Positions 28,017-40,920 of a stretch of DNA of 64,000 bases are shown here, in pieces. Position numbers and translations under genes: made by a program. How positions within the stretch are numbered: position 1 is the first letter of the stretch; every line of letters starts with the position of its first letter. A model generated the notes under the pieces. It made no database searches and was not told where the DNA came from. It saw nothing but the letters and a program-made list of their open reading frames with translations. The stretch comes from Pseudodesulfovibrio profundus (lineage in GTDB: Bacteria; Desulfobacterota; Desulfovibrionia; Desulfovibrionales; Desulfovibrionaceae), in the NCBI RefSeq assembly GCF_900217235.1, contig NZ_LT907975.1, positions 868,001 through 932,000 on the forward strand. Direction: 5' to 3'.

Positions 28017-28604
28017 TCATCCTTTTGGATACTGTGCCAATACCACTTCACTCATTCCCCTTTTGGGAACGTGGTGAATATTGTCAGCATCACGCCAGTA
28101 CTCGATATTGTTGTCTGTCGAAAGTGGTTCAATCACCACTTTTTCGTTTGGCACTCCCAAGGCAAGAACCAGGAGAATTTCATACTGTTCATCCAGCTTG
28201 AGCAACTCCGCTAACTTCCGGCGCTTGATAGTACCTATCATACATCCGCCCAAGCCCTTCTCCACTGCCCCCAGCATCATTGTCTGGGCAGCAATTCCAT
28301 GGTCACTGAAGGCTTTGTCGGCAATCGTCTTGTCCAATAAAATAATGATGTACCCGGTTGGACGCTCACCGGGGTCCGGCCCTTGCCACTCCTTCAAATA
28401 GCCAGCCCATCCCAATAACGGAAAGATATCCTCACACTGAGACTGATCGGCAGTTACTATATATTTAAGTGGCTGTTTGTTCATGCCGGATGGAGCAAGT
28501 CGTGCCAAATCGACAAGTTCGACGAGTGTGCCCACATCAACTGGACGTGCCTGATCGAACTTTCGTCGGGATCTGTTGGCCGCAACCAATTCCTTGAACT
28601 TCAT
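28017..28604 (-). CDS. Nitroreductase-family flavoprotein
   Basis: A 195-residue FMN-dependent oxidoreductase fold. FMN-binding residues are visible in ANRSRRKFDQ (residues about 9-18) and LAPSGMNKQPLKYI, and the C-terminal IGTIKRRKLAELL and LVLALGVPNEK parts are typical. Members reduce nitro compounds, quinones or other electrophiles using NAD(P)H; the natural substrate is unknown. It is the first gene of the unit rsfS-gpmI-zinc-ribbon. Confidence 0.88.
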   Translation of the reverse strand: MKFKELVAANRSRRKFDQARPVDVGTLVELVDLARLAPSGMNKQPLKYIVTADQSQCEDIFPLLGWAGYLKEWQGPDPGERPTGYIIILLDKTIADKAFSDHGIAAQTMMLGAVEKGLGGCMIGTIKRRKLAELLKLDEQYEILLVLALGVPNEKVVIEPLSTDNNIEYWRDADNIHHVPKRGMSEVVLAQYPKG

Positions 28605-28978
28605 ATTGTCTCCACCATGTTGAGTGCCAATACATAAAGGAGTTTGCCAATACCCGCAACGGCGGATTTAGCTCACCGCCCACTATATAACCCGGACGCG
28701 ACAGCCTTGAATGAATATCAACTCAGCGCTCGAACGAGTTGTAAGCAAAGTGTGCAAACCAACCAGTTATCTTGTTCCCAGTGAAAGATAAACATCCATC
28801 CCAAACAAACAATACCGTTGAAAAGCAGCACCAATAACGACATGTCTCCATATCGCGAAAAGCAAAGAGACTTCATGTTGTGAAATATAGCCTCCCAATG
28901 CCTTTTTTATGGTCAACAATGCCAACCCATCCTGATATCCTCTTGACGCAACTGACAACTTGGGGCAATCTTCGGCCT
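28605..28978. other. Intergenic stretch between divergent nitroreductase and paaK units
   Basis: I see no gene, tRNA or repeat here. A TTGACG (28943-28948, plus) is a possible -35 element for the attenuator transcript, but the matching -10 (CAATCT) is weak and would place the start almost at the leader ATG. The true promoter is not identified. Confidence 0.4.
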
Positions 28979-29029
28979 ATGCAAATTACTCTATTCAACC
29001 GCAGTTTCTTTTTTATGAGCCTCCATTAG
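28979..29029 (+). CDS. Phe-rich leader peptide of the paaK attenuator
   Basis: A 16-codon frame encodes MQITLFNRSFFFMSLH, with four Phe codons of which three are consecutive (29006-29014), then TAG. Short Phe-rich peptides just before a terminator are the hallmark of the pheA and pheST attenuators of enteric bacteria. The weak point is the ribosome-binding site: only a GGGG 13 bases upstream. The stop position would let a terminating ribosome cover the antiterminator strand at 29033-29040. Confidence 0.55.
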   Translation: MQITLFNRSFFFMSLH

Positions 29030-29032
29030 GAA

Positions 29033-29099
29033 GTTCGTGGAAACCGCATAATGCTGACTACAAAAAGACCACGGGCTTCCGGACCGTGGTCTTTTTTTT
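29033..29099 (+). promoter_or_regulatory. Attenuator: antiterminator strand and intrinsic terminator ahead of paaK
   Basis: The terminator stem GACCACGG (29067-29074) / CCGTGGTC (29084-29091) is extended by AAAAA/TTTTT and followed by T to 29099. The upstream GTTCGTGG (29033-29040) can pair with CCACGGGC (29069-29076) over eight positions (two G-U), which would break the terminator. GTTTCT (29004-29009), inside the Phe codons, can in turn pair with GGAAAC (29039-29044), giving the 1:2 protector stem. No plus-strand gene lies upstream that this terminator could otherwise serve. Confidence 0.65.
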
Positions 29100-29140
29100 G
29101 GATAAACGAAGGCTGAGGGCCTGCAATAAGGAGAGAGAGG

Positions 29141-30445
29141 ATGATTTACGACATTAAAAACGAGACCATGCCAAGAGAGGACTTGGAGAAGCTCCAGTTG
29201 AAACGGCTCAGGGCTCTGTGTGAACGGGTTTACGCCAACGTCCCCTTCTACAGGAAAAAGTTCGATGAACTGGGCGTCAAACCTCACGACATTCAGAGCC
29301 TGAAAGACATTTCGCTCTTGCCGTTCACGGTCAAGCAGGACCTGCGCGACCAGTACCCCTTTGGAATGTTCAGCGTTCCCAAGGACCAGATTGTTCGCAT
29401 CCACTCTTCTTCCGGCACCACAGGCAAAGCCACTGTCGTCGGATACACACAGCGTGACATCGACAACTGGGGCCAACTCATGGCCCGTTCCTTCATGGCG
29501 GCAGGCGCCACTGCATCGGATTCCGTTCACAACGCCTACGGATATGGTCTGTTCACCGGTGGTCTGGGTGCGCATTACGGAGCCGAGGCCCTAGGCGCTA
29601 CCGTCATTCCCATTTCGGGTGGAGCAACAAGGCGCCAGGTCATGCTGCTCAAAGACTTTGCGCCAGATGTCATTTGCTGCACCCCCTCGTACGCCTTGTT
29701 CCTTGCGGAAACCGGTGAAGAGATGGGGATCGACATCAAGGAACTGCCACTTCGCATAGGAATTTTCGGCGCTGAACCATGGACCGATGAAATGCGACTC
29801 CAGATTGAAAAGCGGCTTGGGATCACCGCCATCGACATCTACGGCTTGTCCGAGATCATGGGCCCCGGCGTTGCCATTGAATGCTGGCAGGCACAAAATG
29901 GCCTCCACATTCAGGAAGATCACTTCCTTGCCGAAACCATTGACCCGGAAACGGGAGAACCCGTCGGTCCGGGCGAAGAAGGTGAACTCGTCTTCACCAC
30001 ATTGACCAAGGAAGGCATTCCGCTCATTCGTTACCGCACCCGCGACCTGACCACCCTCGACACCACGCCGTGTAAATGTGGTCGAACAACTGCCCGTATG
30101 AAGCGTGTCACAGGCCGTTCCGACGACATGCTCATCATTCGCGGTGTCAACGTCTTCCCATCCCAGATCGAATCGATTCTGATCGAAACGGAAGGCCTCA
30201 CACCGCATTACCAGTTGATCGTTGAGCGTAAGGGCAACCTTGACACCCTGGAAATTCAGGTCGAAGTCAGTGACAGCATGTTCTCTGATGAGATTAAGAA
30301 TTTACAACGCGTGGAATCAAAGGTAATGAAAAATATCAAGGAGTTCCTCGGCGTCACAGCCAGAGTCCGACTGGTCAACCCCAAGGAGATCGAACGCTCC
30401 ATGGGTAAGGCAAAACGCATTATTGACAAGCGAAACGAAGGCTAA
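29141..30445 (+). CDS. paaK: Phenylacetate-CoA ligase (aryl-CoA synthetase)
   Basis: A 434-residue AMP-forming ligase that activates phenylacetate or related aryl acids with ATP and CoA. The adenylate P-loop is [15 protein letters not shown] (residues about 87-101); [12 protein letters not shown] is the core AMP motif, YRTRDLT holds the ribose-contacting Asp, and the C-terminal PaaK-type domain starts [26 protein letters not shown] precedes the ATG. In strict anaerobes this enzyme often works with indolepyruvate:ferredoxin oxidoreductase, either in aromatic amino acid breakdown or in the reverse, reductive synthesis from aryl acids. The Phe-type attenuator favours the latter here. Confidence 0.9.
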   Translation: MIYDIKNETMPREDLEKLQLKRLRALCERVYANVPFYRKKFDELGVKPHDIQSLKDISLLPFTVKQDLRDQYPFGMFSVPKDQIVRIHSSSGTTGKATVVGYTQRDIDNWGQLMARSFMAAGATASDSVHNAYGYGLFTGGLGAHYGAEALGATVIPISGGATRRQVMLLKDFAPDVICCTPSYALFLAETGEEMGIDIKELPLRIGIFGAEPWTDEMRLQIEKRLGITAIDIYGLSEIMGPGVAIECWQAQNGLHIQEDHFLAETIDPETGEPVGPGEEGELVFTTLTKEGIPLIRYRTRDLTTLDTTPCKCGRTTARMKRVTGRSDDMLIIRGVNVFPSQIESILIETEGLTPHYQLIVERKGNLDTLEIQVEVSDSMFSDEIKNLQRVESKVMKNIKEFLGVTARVRLVNPKEIERSMGKAKRIIDKRNEG

Positions 30446-30469
30446 CCGCCAACAACCAAGGAGAATAGA

Positions 30470-30901
30470 ATGAAAGTTAATCAGCTCTCCATATTTCTGG
30501 AAAACCGTGCCGGTCGACTGGCCGAGGTTACCCGTATCCTTTCCGAAGCCAAAGTGAATATTCGCGCCCTTTCACTGGCCGACACTTCCGATTTCGGCAT
30601 CCTCAGACTCATCGTGTCTGATTTTGATAAAGCCAAGGAAAAACTGAAAGAAGAAGGCTTCACCGTGGGCCGCACTTCAGTTGTCGCCGTCGAGGTTTCC
30701 GATGATCCGGGCGGACTGCACAACATCCTCAGCATGCTTCAGGATGCAGGGATCAATGTTGAATACATGTACGCTTTCGTACAGCAGTCCGGCGACTCCG
30801 CTGTTTTGATCTTCCGTTTTGATCGGACAGAACAGGGAATTGAGATTCTGCAAAAGAACAACATCACCATCATTCCTGGTGCTGAACTCTACGGAATGTA
30901 G
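30470..30901 (+). CDS. Tandem ACT-domain protein
   Basis: A 143-residue protein made of two ACT domains: residues 1-70 ([20 protein letters not shown]) and about 70-143 ([20 protein letters not shown]). ACT domains bind amino acids and regulate metabolic enzymes. It stands 24 bases after paaK with its own RBS and shares the terminator, so it is part of the same unit. A sensor of aromatic amino acids or aryl-CoA flux is plausible but not shown by sequence. Confidence 0.88.
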   Translation: MKVNQLSIFLENRAGRLAEVTRILSEAKVNIRALSLADTSDFGILRLIVSDFDKAKEKLKEEGFTVGRTSVVAVEVSDDPGGLHNILSMLQDAGINVEYMYAFVQQSGDSAVLIFRFDRTEQGIEILQKNNITIIPGAELYGM

Positions 30902-30920
30902 TACCAGCAACTCGACATCC

Positions 30921-30952
30921 AAAAGGGAAGGTCTTTGGCCTTCCCTTTTTTT
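30921..30952 (+). terminator. Terminator of the paaK-ACT unit
   Basis: An eleven-pair stem AAGGGAAGGTC/GGCCTTCCCTT (one G-U) with a TTT loop runs into seven T, 20 bases after the ACT gene. Confidence 0.9.
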
Positions 30953-31102
30953 ATCCCTTTAATGTCGACTCATCATCCACTCTCTGGATCAAAACAATCC
31001 ATTGATGTGGTTCTTTATCTGTTGATATTCCGTATAATTCGCAGGATGTCATTTTTGTGTCAAAAATCTTGCTGAATATTTACACAACAGTTACAAATTG
31101 AT

Positions 31103-31132
31103 TTGAAACAAAAGCAAAATACTCAATACAAT
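31103..31132 (+). promoter_or_regulatory. Sigma-70-type promoter for the Hpt gene
   Basis: TTGAAA, an 18-base AT-rich spacer and TACAAT end 15 bases before the ATG of the Hpt gene. Confidence 0.6.
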
Positions 31133-31147
31133 ATAGGCGGATAGATC

Positions 31148-31495
31148 ATGTCGGTAAAGCAAGCTGTCGACAATCAATTTCTCGAATCCATGGAAGGTAA
31201 ACACCCTTTCCTCAAGCGCATGTTCACTGTTTTCATCTCCCAAGAACCTAAGCGTATCGGGGAAATTCGACAGGCGATCGAAGACAGGGACATGGAAAAA
31301 CTGAGACACCTTGCTCATGCTCTCAAGGGGGGAGCAGCTACCATGGGGGTCACAGGAGTCAGAGACTGCTGTCTGCTGCTGGAAAACGCTTCCAAAAATC
31401 AAGATATGACTGAAGCGCAGTCACTGATTGACACCTTGGAATCAGAGATTCAGGATGCCTATGCTTTTATGTTCACCTTTCTTGCCGAGCACTAA
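31148..31495 (+). CDS. Stand-alone histidine phosphotransfer (Hpt) protein
   Basis: A 115-residue four-helix bundle with the phosphorylatable His in HLAHALKGGAATMG (His at about 58, followed by the conserved KGG). Such proteins shuttle phosphate between hybrid kinases and response regulators. No kinase or regulator is adjacent, so its partners are elsewhere. The gene has its own promoter and converges with the MATE gene after two bases. Confidence 0.88.
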   Translation: MSVKQAVDNQFLESMEGKHPFLKRMFTVFISQEPKRIGEIRQAIEDRDMEKLRHLAHALKGGAATMGVTGVRDCCLLLENASKNQDMTEAQSLIDTLESEIQDAYAFMFTFLAEH

Positions 31496-31497
31496 AA

Positions 31498-32850
31498 TCA
31501 AACACCTTGACCATTCTGCTTACCAAGGGGGGCAATACCTACCCCAGGCCATATTCGGACCAATCCCAGTCCAGCACGAATGCATGTCCATAGAGCTGTA
31601 GCAAGCCATATATACACCAACACATCATCAGCTCGAATCGAACCAATGAAAACGACTATTGTCGCAGCAATGGCAGAAGCTATGAGCATGGCATTGCGCA
31701 AATAACGGAAATCCCCTGTTCCCCAATGAACACCATCTGTTGCAAAAGACAAGGACCCGACAGGTTGTGTCAAAGCCACCACCCACCATGCAGGAATGAA
31801 GACGGCCACTGCCTGTTCAGGAACGAGCAACCACACCACCTCATCCTGCCCAACAAGCATTCCAATGCATAAGATGCATCCCGTCACCACACTCCAAAAA
31901 CAGACCAATCCGGCTACCTTTCGTGCTGTATGCTTGTCATCGGCTCCCAGGAAATAGCCTATAAGACTCTGTCCGGTCAGTGCAAAGGCATCCAGAAACA
32001 GTGCAGAAAAGATGAAAAACTGACGTATTGCCTGATAGGCAGCTCCTTCATTCGGCCCTGCCAGATTGGCTATGCGTGTGCATAAGGACAGAAAGAGCAG
32101 TACTGAGCCTGTTCGTATGAAAAGGTCACCACCGATTCGGACAAGCTTGGCAATGCCCGCCCCATGGATATTGAAAGTAAAACCAAGCTTACGAGACAGA
32201 ACCCATAACGCCCAGCCACTGCCTATCCATTGACTGATGGTACTCGCCAACGCCGCACCGGCAACCCCCATCGCGGGTAACCCCATATGCCCAAAAATCA
32301 ATACCCAATCCAAAAGGATATTAATCACATTGATGCCCACAGCAACATACAACGGGGTACGCATATCCTGTACACCACGAAGAGCACCGAAACACGCAAG
32401 GGTAACCAAGACCGCAGGCGCACCAAGCAATCGATAGCGCATATATTCGCATGCGAGTGTGTTGACTTCCCCCTGTCCACCCAGCAACAAAGCTATCTCT
32501 TCCAGGAACGGAAGCATGAGCAACATCAAAGCGGTACCAATTCCCGCAGCCATAATCGAAGCCAGCGAGGCGACCTTGGTTGCCTGCTCATGATCTCGTC
32601 GGCCTTCGGCCTGCGCCACCTCGGTTTGTGTTCCGACACCCAAAAAGGTGAAAGCCCAGAAAATGGAAGTAAAAGCCATTGTGCCGACACCAAGTGCTGC
32701 AACAGGAGCGGCGCCAGGCAGTCGCGCGACAAATGCGGTATCAGCCAAGCCTGTCAATGGTTCAGCTATCAGCGAAAACAGCACGGGTACTGACATTTTC
32801 AGCAGTGTGCCATTGGGCGTGGAGATAAAAGGATGACTGGATTGGCTCAT
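31498..32850 (-). CDS. MATE-family efflux transporter
   Basis: A 450-residue protein with about 12 membrane helices in two MATE repeats, beginning KMSVPVLFSLIAEPLTGLADTAFV and recognisable by its SVPVLFS and GLADTAFVARLPG parts. MATE pumps export organic cations, drugs or toxins using sodium or proton gradients. No local regulator is present. Substrate unknown; the relation to DinF-like or MatE bacterial subgroups was not resolved. Confidence 0.9.
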   Translation of the reverse strand: MSQSSHPFISTPNGTLLKMSVPVLFSLIAEPLTGLADTAFVARLPGAAPVAALGVGTMAFTSIFWAFTFLGVGTQTEVAQAEGRRDHEQATKVASLASIMAAGIGTALMLLMLPFLEEIALLLGGQGEVNTLACEYMRYRLLGAPAVLVTLACFGALRGVQDMRTPLYVAVGINVINILLDWVLIFGHMGLPAMGVAGAALASTISQWIGSGWALWVLSRKLGFTFNIHGAGIAKLVRIGGDLFIRTGSVLLFLSLCTRIANLAGPNEGAAYQAIRQFFIFSALFLDAFALTGQSLIGYFLGADDKHTARKVAGLVCFWSVVTGCILCIGMLVGQDEVVWLLVPEQAVAVFIPAWWVVALTQPVGSLSFATDGVHWGTGDFRYLRNAMLIASAIAATIVVFIGSIRADDVLVYIWLATALWTCIRAGLGLVRIWPGVGIAPLGKQNGQGV

Positions 32851-32966
32851 ATTTTAGACTGGATCAATAGTGTTTATGGCTAACAATGATCGATTCTGAT
32901 CACATTTGGCAGCAAGCAGCAACCATAGAAGTTTCACTTTTCACTTTTTCCTGATAATCAGCAACC

Positions 32967-34412
32967 ATGGAGAATATGAATATACCTTACTGGTTGATGG
33001 GATTAAGTGTCCTCTACACATTAATAGAGTTTGCTGGCGTCGTCACAGCCGTTGCAGCCGTCCGCGACACCCGCACCCCCCAAGGTTCAATCGCCTGGGC
33101 CATCGCTCTGGTTACCTTTCCACTGATGACCCTGCCCCTTTACTGGATTTTTGGCCGCAACAAATTTCACGGCTACGTGGAGGCCATGCGTGAGGGAGAA
33201 TCGCGCATTAACGAGTTGGTTGCCAGTGCACGAGAAGTACCGCCTGTCAAAGCTCTTTCCGAGCGGCGAAACCCGGGCGCTCCTCGTTGTGCCTTTGAAA
33301 CACTTGCAGAACTCCCCTACCTTGACGGAAACGATGTCGAACTGCTTATCGATGGCCCCGCCACATTCGAGGCCATTCTGAATGGTATTAAAGAAGCCAC
33401 CTCGTACGTGCATATCCAGTTCTTCATTGTTAAGAACGACAGCCTGGGTAACAAAGTCAGGAACCTGCTCATAGCCAAGGCCCAGCAGGGTATCCAAATC
33501 CGTTTTCTATATGATGAAGTAGGCTGTCATGCCATGCCCGAGTCGTATTGGGAGACAATGCGCGAAGCAGGGGTTGAAGTTCATCCTTTCAAAACCACCA
33601 AGGGCAGAGGCAACCGCTTCCAACTGAACTTCCGCAATCATCGAAAAATAGTCATTGTTGATGGTCACACAGTGTTTGTCGGTGGGCACAACATCGGGGA
33701 CGAATATCTCGGGAAATCCAAACGGTTCGAGGCCTGGCGCGACACTCACCTCCGCATCTCCGGTCCGGCAGCCATTGGCCCGCGCATCAGTTTTGCCAAA
33801 GATTGGTATTGGGCCTCAGGTATCGTTCATGATCTGGACCTGACCATGCCACCACCCACTGGGGACACGGATGTGCTCACACTTTCCTCCGGTCCTGTGG
33901 ACGACCTGGAGTCATGTTCGCTCATGTTTATCAGAGCAATCAATGCCGCAGAAAAACGCTTCTGGATATCTAGCCCGTATTATGTGCCGGACAGTCCGGT
34001 AACCAAAGCCCTCCAGCTTGCGGCGATGCGCGGTGTGGATGTTCGGATCATGTTGCCACAGAAGGCGGACCACCTTCTCGTCTACCTTGCCGGCTTCGCC
34101 TGTCTCAAGGATCTCGATCTTCCCGGTATTCGTATCTATAGATACACGCACGGCTTCCTGCATCAAAAGGCGTTTCTGGTAGACGATCAGATTGCAGCCA
34201 TCGGCACGGCCAACCTCGACAACCGCTCATTCAGACTCAATTTTGAAATGACTGCACTTGTTGAAGACAAACGCTTTTGTAGTGAAGTGGAAGCCATGTT
34301 TCGCGCAGACTTTGCACGATGCGAAGAAACCGGCCCCAATGAATACCATCAAAAAGGTATTATTACCCAGACAGTCATCAAATTCACCAGACTGCTTTCT
34401 CCCATCCTGTAA
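32967..34412 (+). CDS. cls: Cardiolipin synthase
   Basis: A 481-residue phospholipase D-type enzyme that joins two phosphatidylglycerols to make cardiolipin. Two N-terminal membrane helices (about residues 5-27 and 36-60) anchor it. The two HKD motifs are HRKIVIVDGH...GGHNIGDEY (about 225) and HQKAFLVDDQ...GTANLDNRS (about 406). Family length is normal. It is divergent from the MATE gene and ends at a bidirectional terminator. Confidence 0.93.
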   Translation: MENMNIPYWLMGLSVLYTLIEFAGVVTAVAAVRDTRTPQGSIAWAIALVTFPLMTLPLYWIFGRNKFHGYVEAMREGESRINELVASAREVPPVKALSERRNPGAPRCAFETLAELPYLDGNDVELLIDGPATFEAILNGIKEATSYVHIQFFIVKNDSLGNKVRNLLIAKAQQGIQIRFLYDEVGCHAMPESYWETMREAGVEVHPFKTTKGRGNRFQLNFRNHRKIVIVDGHTVFVGGHNIGDEYLGKSKRFEAWRDTHLRISGPAAIGPRISFAKDWYWASGIVHDLDLTMPPPTGDTDVLTLSSGPVDDLESCSLMFIRAINAAEKRFWISSPYYVPDSPVTKALQLAAMRGVDVRIMLPQKADHLLVYLAGFACLKDLDLPGIRIYRYTHGFLHQKAFLVDDQIAAIGTANLDNRSFRLNFEMTALVEDKRFCSEVEAMFRADFARCEETGPNEYHQKGIITQTVIKFTRLLSPIL

Positions 34413-34417
34413 ATAAA

Positions 34418-34445
34418 AAAGGGCTTCCATCTCAGGAAGCCCTTT
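34418..34445 (-). terminator. Bidirectional terminator between cls and dapB
   Basis: AAAGGGCTTCC/GGAAGCCCTTT with a six-base loop. On the minus strand it is followed by six T then ATTT, ending the uvrB-channel-ligA-dapB unit. On the plus strand TTTATT is weaker but can serve cls. Confidence 0.88.
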
Positions 34446-34470
34446 ATTGCTATCTATGTTGTAACTCTGG

Positions 34471-35253
34471 CTACTCAATAACGTCAGCCATAGCGTATAA
34501 TTTCCCGGAGCTTTGGCTGCTCAACCATTTGGCAGCGCGCAGCGCACCAGAGGCAAAGGTCTCTCGAGAATGAGCGCGGTGAGTCACTTCAATGCGTTCA
34601 CCTGGGCCGAAGAAGAACATGGTGTGATCACCAACCACATCCCCACCACGCAGCGTCTGCACACCGATTTCCTCATGAGGCCTCTCGCCGATGATACCGT
34701 CGCGGCAGTGATTCTTCACGTCATCATACTCCCAGCCACGGGCCTCGGCCAGGCACTGAGCCAGCTTGAGGGCGGTTCCACTGGGGGAGTCCTTTTTCAT
34801 TTTATGATGCGTTTCGACCATTTCCATGTCGTATTCAGACCCGAGAGCCTGGACAAGAGCAGGTAAAACCTTGAGCAGGGTATTCACGCCCACAGACATA
34901 TTAGGCGCCCAGAACAACGGAACTTCCTGCGCAGACTTTTCCAATTCAGCCTGCTCTTCCTTGTTGAGGCCGGTAGTTCCAACAACAACTGGATTTCCAT
35001 GTTTAGCAGCGACCTTTGCGGTGGCAACCGACGTTTCGGGCGATGTGAAATCAATAATCACTGCCCCGGGGACCTGCGGGAGCAGCTCATCCAGATCGTC
35101 AGTAACAATGCAGCCATCAATGGACAAGCCATCAGCATTACCGGGGCGTTCGCACGCGCCGACCAGCCGCAAGTCGTCATCGGCCTGAGTCAGGTTTACC
35201 AAAGTATTCCCCATGCGCCCCTTGGCGCCAAGAATAACGATATCCGTAGTCAT
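34471..35253 (-). CDS. dapB: 4-hydroxy-tetrahydrodipicolinate reductase
   Basis: DapB reduces hydroxytetrahydrodipicolinate in the diaminopimelate/lysine pathway. The 260-residue protein has the Rossmann motif [23 protein letters not shown], the catalytic [16 protein letters not shown] and the C-terminal FAPGAxxAAKWL-like [12 protein letters not shown]. It follows ligA after 23 bases. Confidence 0.95.
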   Translation of the reverse strand: MTTDIVILGAKGRMGNTLVNLTQADDDLRLVGACERPGNADGLSIDGCIVTDDLDELLPQVPGAVIIDFTSPETSVATAKVAAKHGNPVVVGTTGLNKEEQAELEKSAQEVPLFWAPNMSVGVNTLLKVLPALVQALGSEYDMEMVETHHKMKKDSPSGTALKLAQCLAEARGWEYDDVKNHCRDGIIGERPHEEIGVQTLRGGDVVGDHTMFFFGPGERIEVTHRAHSRETFASGALRAAKWLSSQSSGKLYAMADVIE

Positions 35254-35276
35254 AACTCTCTCTCCTCTCTTTTCAA

Positions 35277-38352
<3,076 letters not shown>

Positions 38353-38355
38353 ACG

Positions 38356-40356
38356 CTACCCCAACTCCAACAATCGCTCTCGTAACATGGCGACCTTATC
38401 TCTCAAGTCAGCAGCACGTTCGAATTCAAGCTCTTTGGCAGCCTCCCGCATCTCCCGCTCCATACGTTTGATGTGCTTGGCAAGTTGCTTGGGATTGGTC
38501 CCATAGTCAGCAGCAGGCTCTGCAGCCATGACGATCGATTCCGATGCGCTGGAACCACCCAACTCAGCAAAAGACGTATCAACTTTTTTCCGAATAGTCT
38601 GCGGCGTGATACCATGCTCTACATTGTATTCCTGCTGCCTTTCACGACGCCTGGATGTTTCTTCCATGGCCGTTCGCATGGATTCGGTTACCCTGTCAGC
38701 GTACAAAACGACCCTGCCCCCGACATTACGTGCTGCACGCCCGAATGTCTGGACAAGCGACCTGTTGGAACGCAGGAATCCTTCTTTATCCGCATCCAAA
38801 ATGGCTACAAGAGATACTTCCGGGATATCCAGCCCTTCTCGAAGAAGGTTGATTCCGACAAGAACAAAAAAATCACCTGCTCGCAGCGACTGAATGATGG
38901 CCATTCGCTCCAGGGTATCGATGTCGGAATGCAAATACTTGGATGGAACGCCCATGGAATTGAGATAGTCGTTCAAATCCTCGGCCATGCGTTTGGTCAA
39001 TGTTGTCACCAATACGCGCTCATCCCTCTCCTGACGCTTTTTACACTCGTCCAGCAGATCATCAATCTGCCCTTCGACCTTGCGAACCTCGACCTCGGGA
39101 TCAACAAGCCCTGTGGGGCGAATGATCTGCTCAACGACAACGCCTTGCGCCAGGTCCAACTCCAACTCGCCGGGAGTGGCGGACACATAAACAGCCTGAT
39201 GAATCCGCTCCTGAAATTCCTTGTAGTTCAACGGCCGGTTATCCAGCGCTGATGGGAGCCTGAAACCAAAATCAACCAATGTACTCTTTCTGGACCTATC
39301 GCCATTGTACATACCGCCAACCTGCGGGAGTGCAATATGGGATTCGTCCACAAACAGAATGAAATCATCCGGAAAATAATCCAGCAACGTGGCCGGAGGT
39401 TGTCCAACCGTACGGCCATCCAGATGCCTCGAATAGTTTTCGATACCGTTACAGTACCCAAGCTCTTCAATGATTTCGAGGTCATACATCGTCCGCTGTT
39501 CAAGTCGTTGCGCCTCGACAAGCTTGTTTCTTTTCTTCATCCCGGACAGGGTTTCCTGCAACTCATTGCGAATATCTTCAATGGCACGTTCCAGGTTGTC
39601 CTTGTCAGAGACAAAGTGGCTACCGGGATAAATAACTGTCTTGCGCAGACGATCCTTCACTTCACCCGTCAATGGATCCGTTTCAGCAATGGAGTCGATC
39701 TCGTCACCGAAGAACTCTATTCTCAACGCTTTTTCCCGGCTGTAGGCAGGAATAATCTCAACAACATCACCGCGCACCCTGAATGTTCCGCGATGGAAGT
39801 CGTAGTCGTTGCGCTCGTAATGAATCTCAACCAGCCGCTCAAGCAGATGCTCCATGGACATGGTTTGCCCCTCTTCCACAGGGATAACCATCTTCGCATA
39901 GAAATCCGGCGAACCAAGACCGTAAATACAGGAAACAGACGCAACGATGAGTACATCGTGTCGTGTCAGCAACGCATGCGTTGCAGCGTGCCGAAGCTTA
40001 TCAATGTTGTCATTGATGGATGAGTCTTTTTCTATGTAGACATCAGAATGTGGGAGATACGCTTCAGGCTGGTAATAATCGTAATAACTTACAAAGTATT
40101 CAACGGCATTATCCGGGAAAAGTCCCTTGAACTCGGTATAAAGCTGGGCTGCCAGCGTCTTGTTCGGAGCGAGAATCAAAGCAGGTCTGTTCAACTCGGA
40201 AATGATGTTGGCCATGGTGAACGTTTTACCTGTTCCCGTGGCACCAAGTAAGACCTGATCACGCACTCCGGAGCGCAGGCCGTTTACCAATTGCCCGATT
40301 GCGGCGGGCTGATCCCCCATGGGGGTAAATTCGCTGATAAGCTTGAAGTCTGGCAT
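38356..40356 (-). CDS. uvrB: Excinuclease ABC subunit B
   Basis: UvrB is the damage-verifying helicase-like subunit of nucleotide excision repair. The 666-residue protein has Walker [11 protein letters not shown] (residues about 39-48), the DNA-gripping beta-hairpin [21 protein letters not shown], the helicase motif QTFGRAARN and the C-terminal UVR motif ([19 protein letters not shown]). It heads the uvrB-channel-ligA-dapB unit. A palindromic CTGT-N8-ACAA lies 37 bases upstream of its start. Confidence 0.97.
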   Translation of the reverse strand: MPDFKLISEFTPMGDQPAAIGQLVNGLRSGVRDQVLLGATGTGKTFTMANIISELNRPALILAPNKTLAAQLYTEFKGLFPDNAVEYFVSYYDYYQPEAYLPHSDVYIEKDSSINDNIDKLRHAATHALLTRHDVLIVASVSCIYGLGSPDFYAKMVIPVEEGQTMSMEHLLERLVEIHYERNDYDFHRGTFRVRGDVVEIIPAYSREKALRIEFFGDEIDSIAETDPLTGEVKDRLRKTVIYPGSHFVSDKDNLERAIEDIRNELQETLSGMKKRNKLVEAQRLEQRTMYDLEIIEELGYCNGIENYSRHLDGRTVGQPPATLLDYFPDDFILFVDESHIALPQVGGMYNGDRSRKSTLVDFGFRLPSALDNRPLNYKEFQERIHQAVYVSATPGELELDLAQGVVVEQIIRPTGLVDPEVEVRKVEGQIDDLLDECKKRQERDERVLVTTLTKRMAEDLNDYLNSMGVPSKYLHSDIDTLERMAIIQSLRAGDFFVLVGINLLREGLDIPEVSLVAILDADKEGFLRSNRSLVQTFGRAARNVGGRVVLYADRVTESMRTAMEETSRRRERQQEYNVEHGITPQTIRKKVDTSFAELGGSSASESIVMAAEPAADYGTNPKQLAKHIKRMEREMREAAKELEFERAADLRDKVAMLRERLLELG

Positions 40357-40392
40357 TACTAAACCGTCATACTTGTTCTGTTAGCCGGATCA

Positions 40393-40408
40393 TTGTAGTA
40401 TTAAACAG
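40393..40408 (-). promoter_or_regulatory. Possible LexA-like (SOS) site upstream of uvrB
   Basis: The minus strand reads CTGTTTAATACTACAA, which matches the gammaproteobacterial LexA consensus CTGT-N8-ACAG at seven of eight defined bases. It lies between uvrB and the divergent 153-residue gene. LexA sites differ among deltaproteobacteria, so this is tentative. Confidence 0.35.
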
Positions 40409-40436
40409 GTAATCAATTTTTACGTGGAGCACCACA

Positions 40437-40898
40437 GTGACAAATGAGACTACTGCCCCCACTCACGACCATGTGCAATACGGCTATTCCATTTCCATGG
40501 TTATCAAGAGCTTCAAAGGCCGCCGTGATGTAGAAGTACATCTGTTTCGCAGCACCTGGGATACAATCGATGCATCTGATTTCGACTGGGACACGCTGAT
40601 CTCTGGTCAACAAGGTGAGAATGATAGCAGCCGAAATGTGATCCTGGAGACCTTTTCCTCCGAAGAACGCGACACAATAATCAACTACCTGAAAGAACAG
40701 TATTCCACAAGGATTACGGCCATCCGATCCACCCCCATTGAGCTTCCGGTACCAAGTGGAATGACAGGACTTTCCCAGATTGCCCCCAACAAAAGTATCG
40801 GAATTATCGAGTTTGAAAAAATCCCGAGCTATTCATTGGGATTACCCATGAAAGGACTGTACGATCTGGATCGGCATCCACCCATAGTCGAAGAGTGA
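40437..40898 (+). CDS. Unrecognised protein, 153 residues
   Basis: Starts at a GTG with GGAG about nine bases before. The sequence is soluble, without Cys clusters or membrane helices, with an alpha/beta look (SISMVIKSFKGRRDVEVHLF; ERDTIINYLKEQYSTRITAI). I recognise no family. It is alone, divergent from uvrB and convergent with aat. Confidence 0.65.
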   Translation: MTNETTAPTHDHVQYGYSISMVIKSFKGRRDVEVHLFRSTWDTIDASDFDWDTLISGQQGENDSSRNVILETFSSEERDTIINYLKEQYSTRITAIRSTPIELPVPSGMTGLSQIAPNKSIGIIEFEKIPSYSLGLPMKGLYDLDRHPPIVEE

Positions 40899-40920
40899 TA
40901 TTCGTCGATAATTAGGCAGA

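Noticed and set aside
28605-28760. tRNA-like segment with the text GGATTTAGCTC
   Set aside because: No acceptor stem or T-loop sequence could be paired around it.
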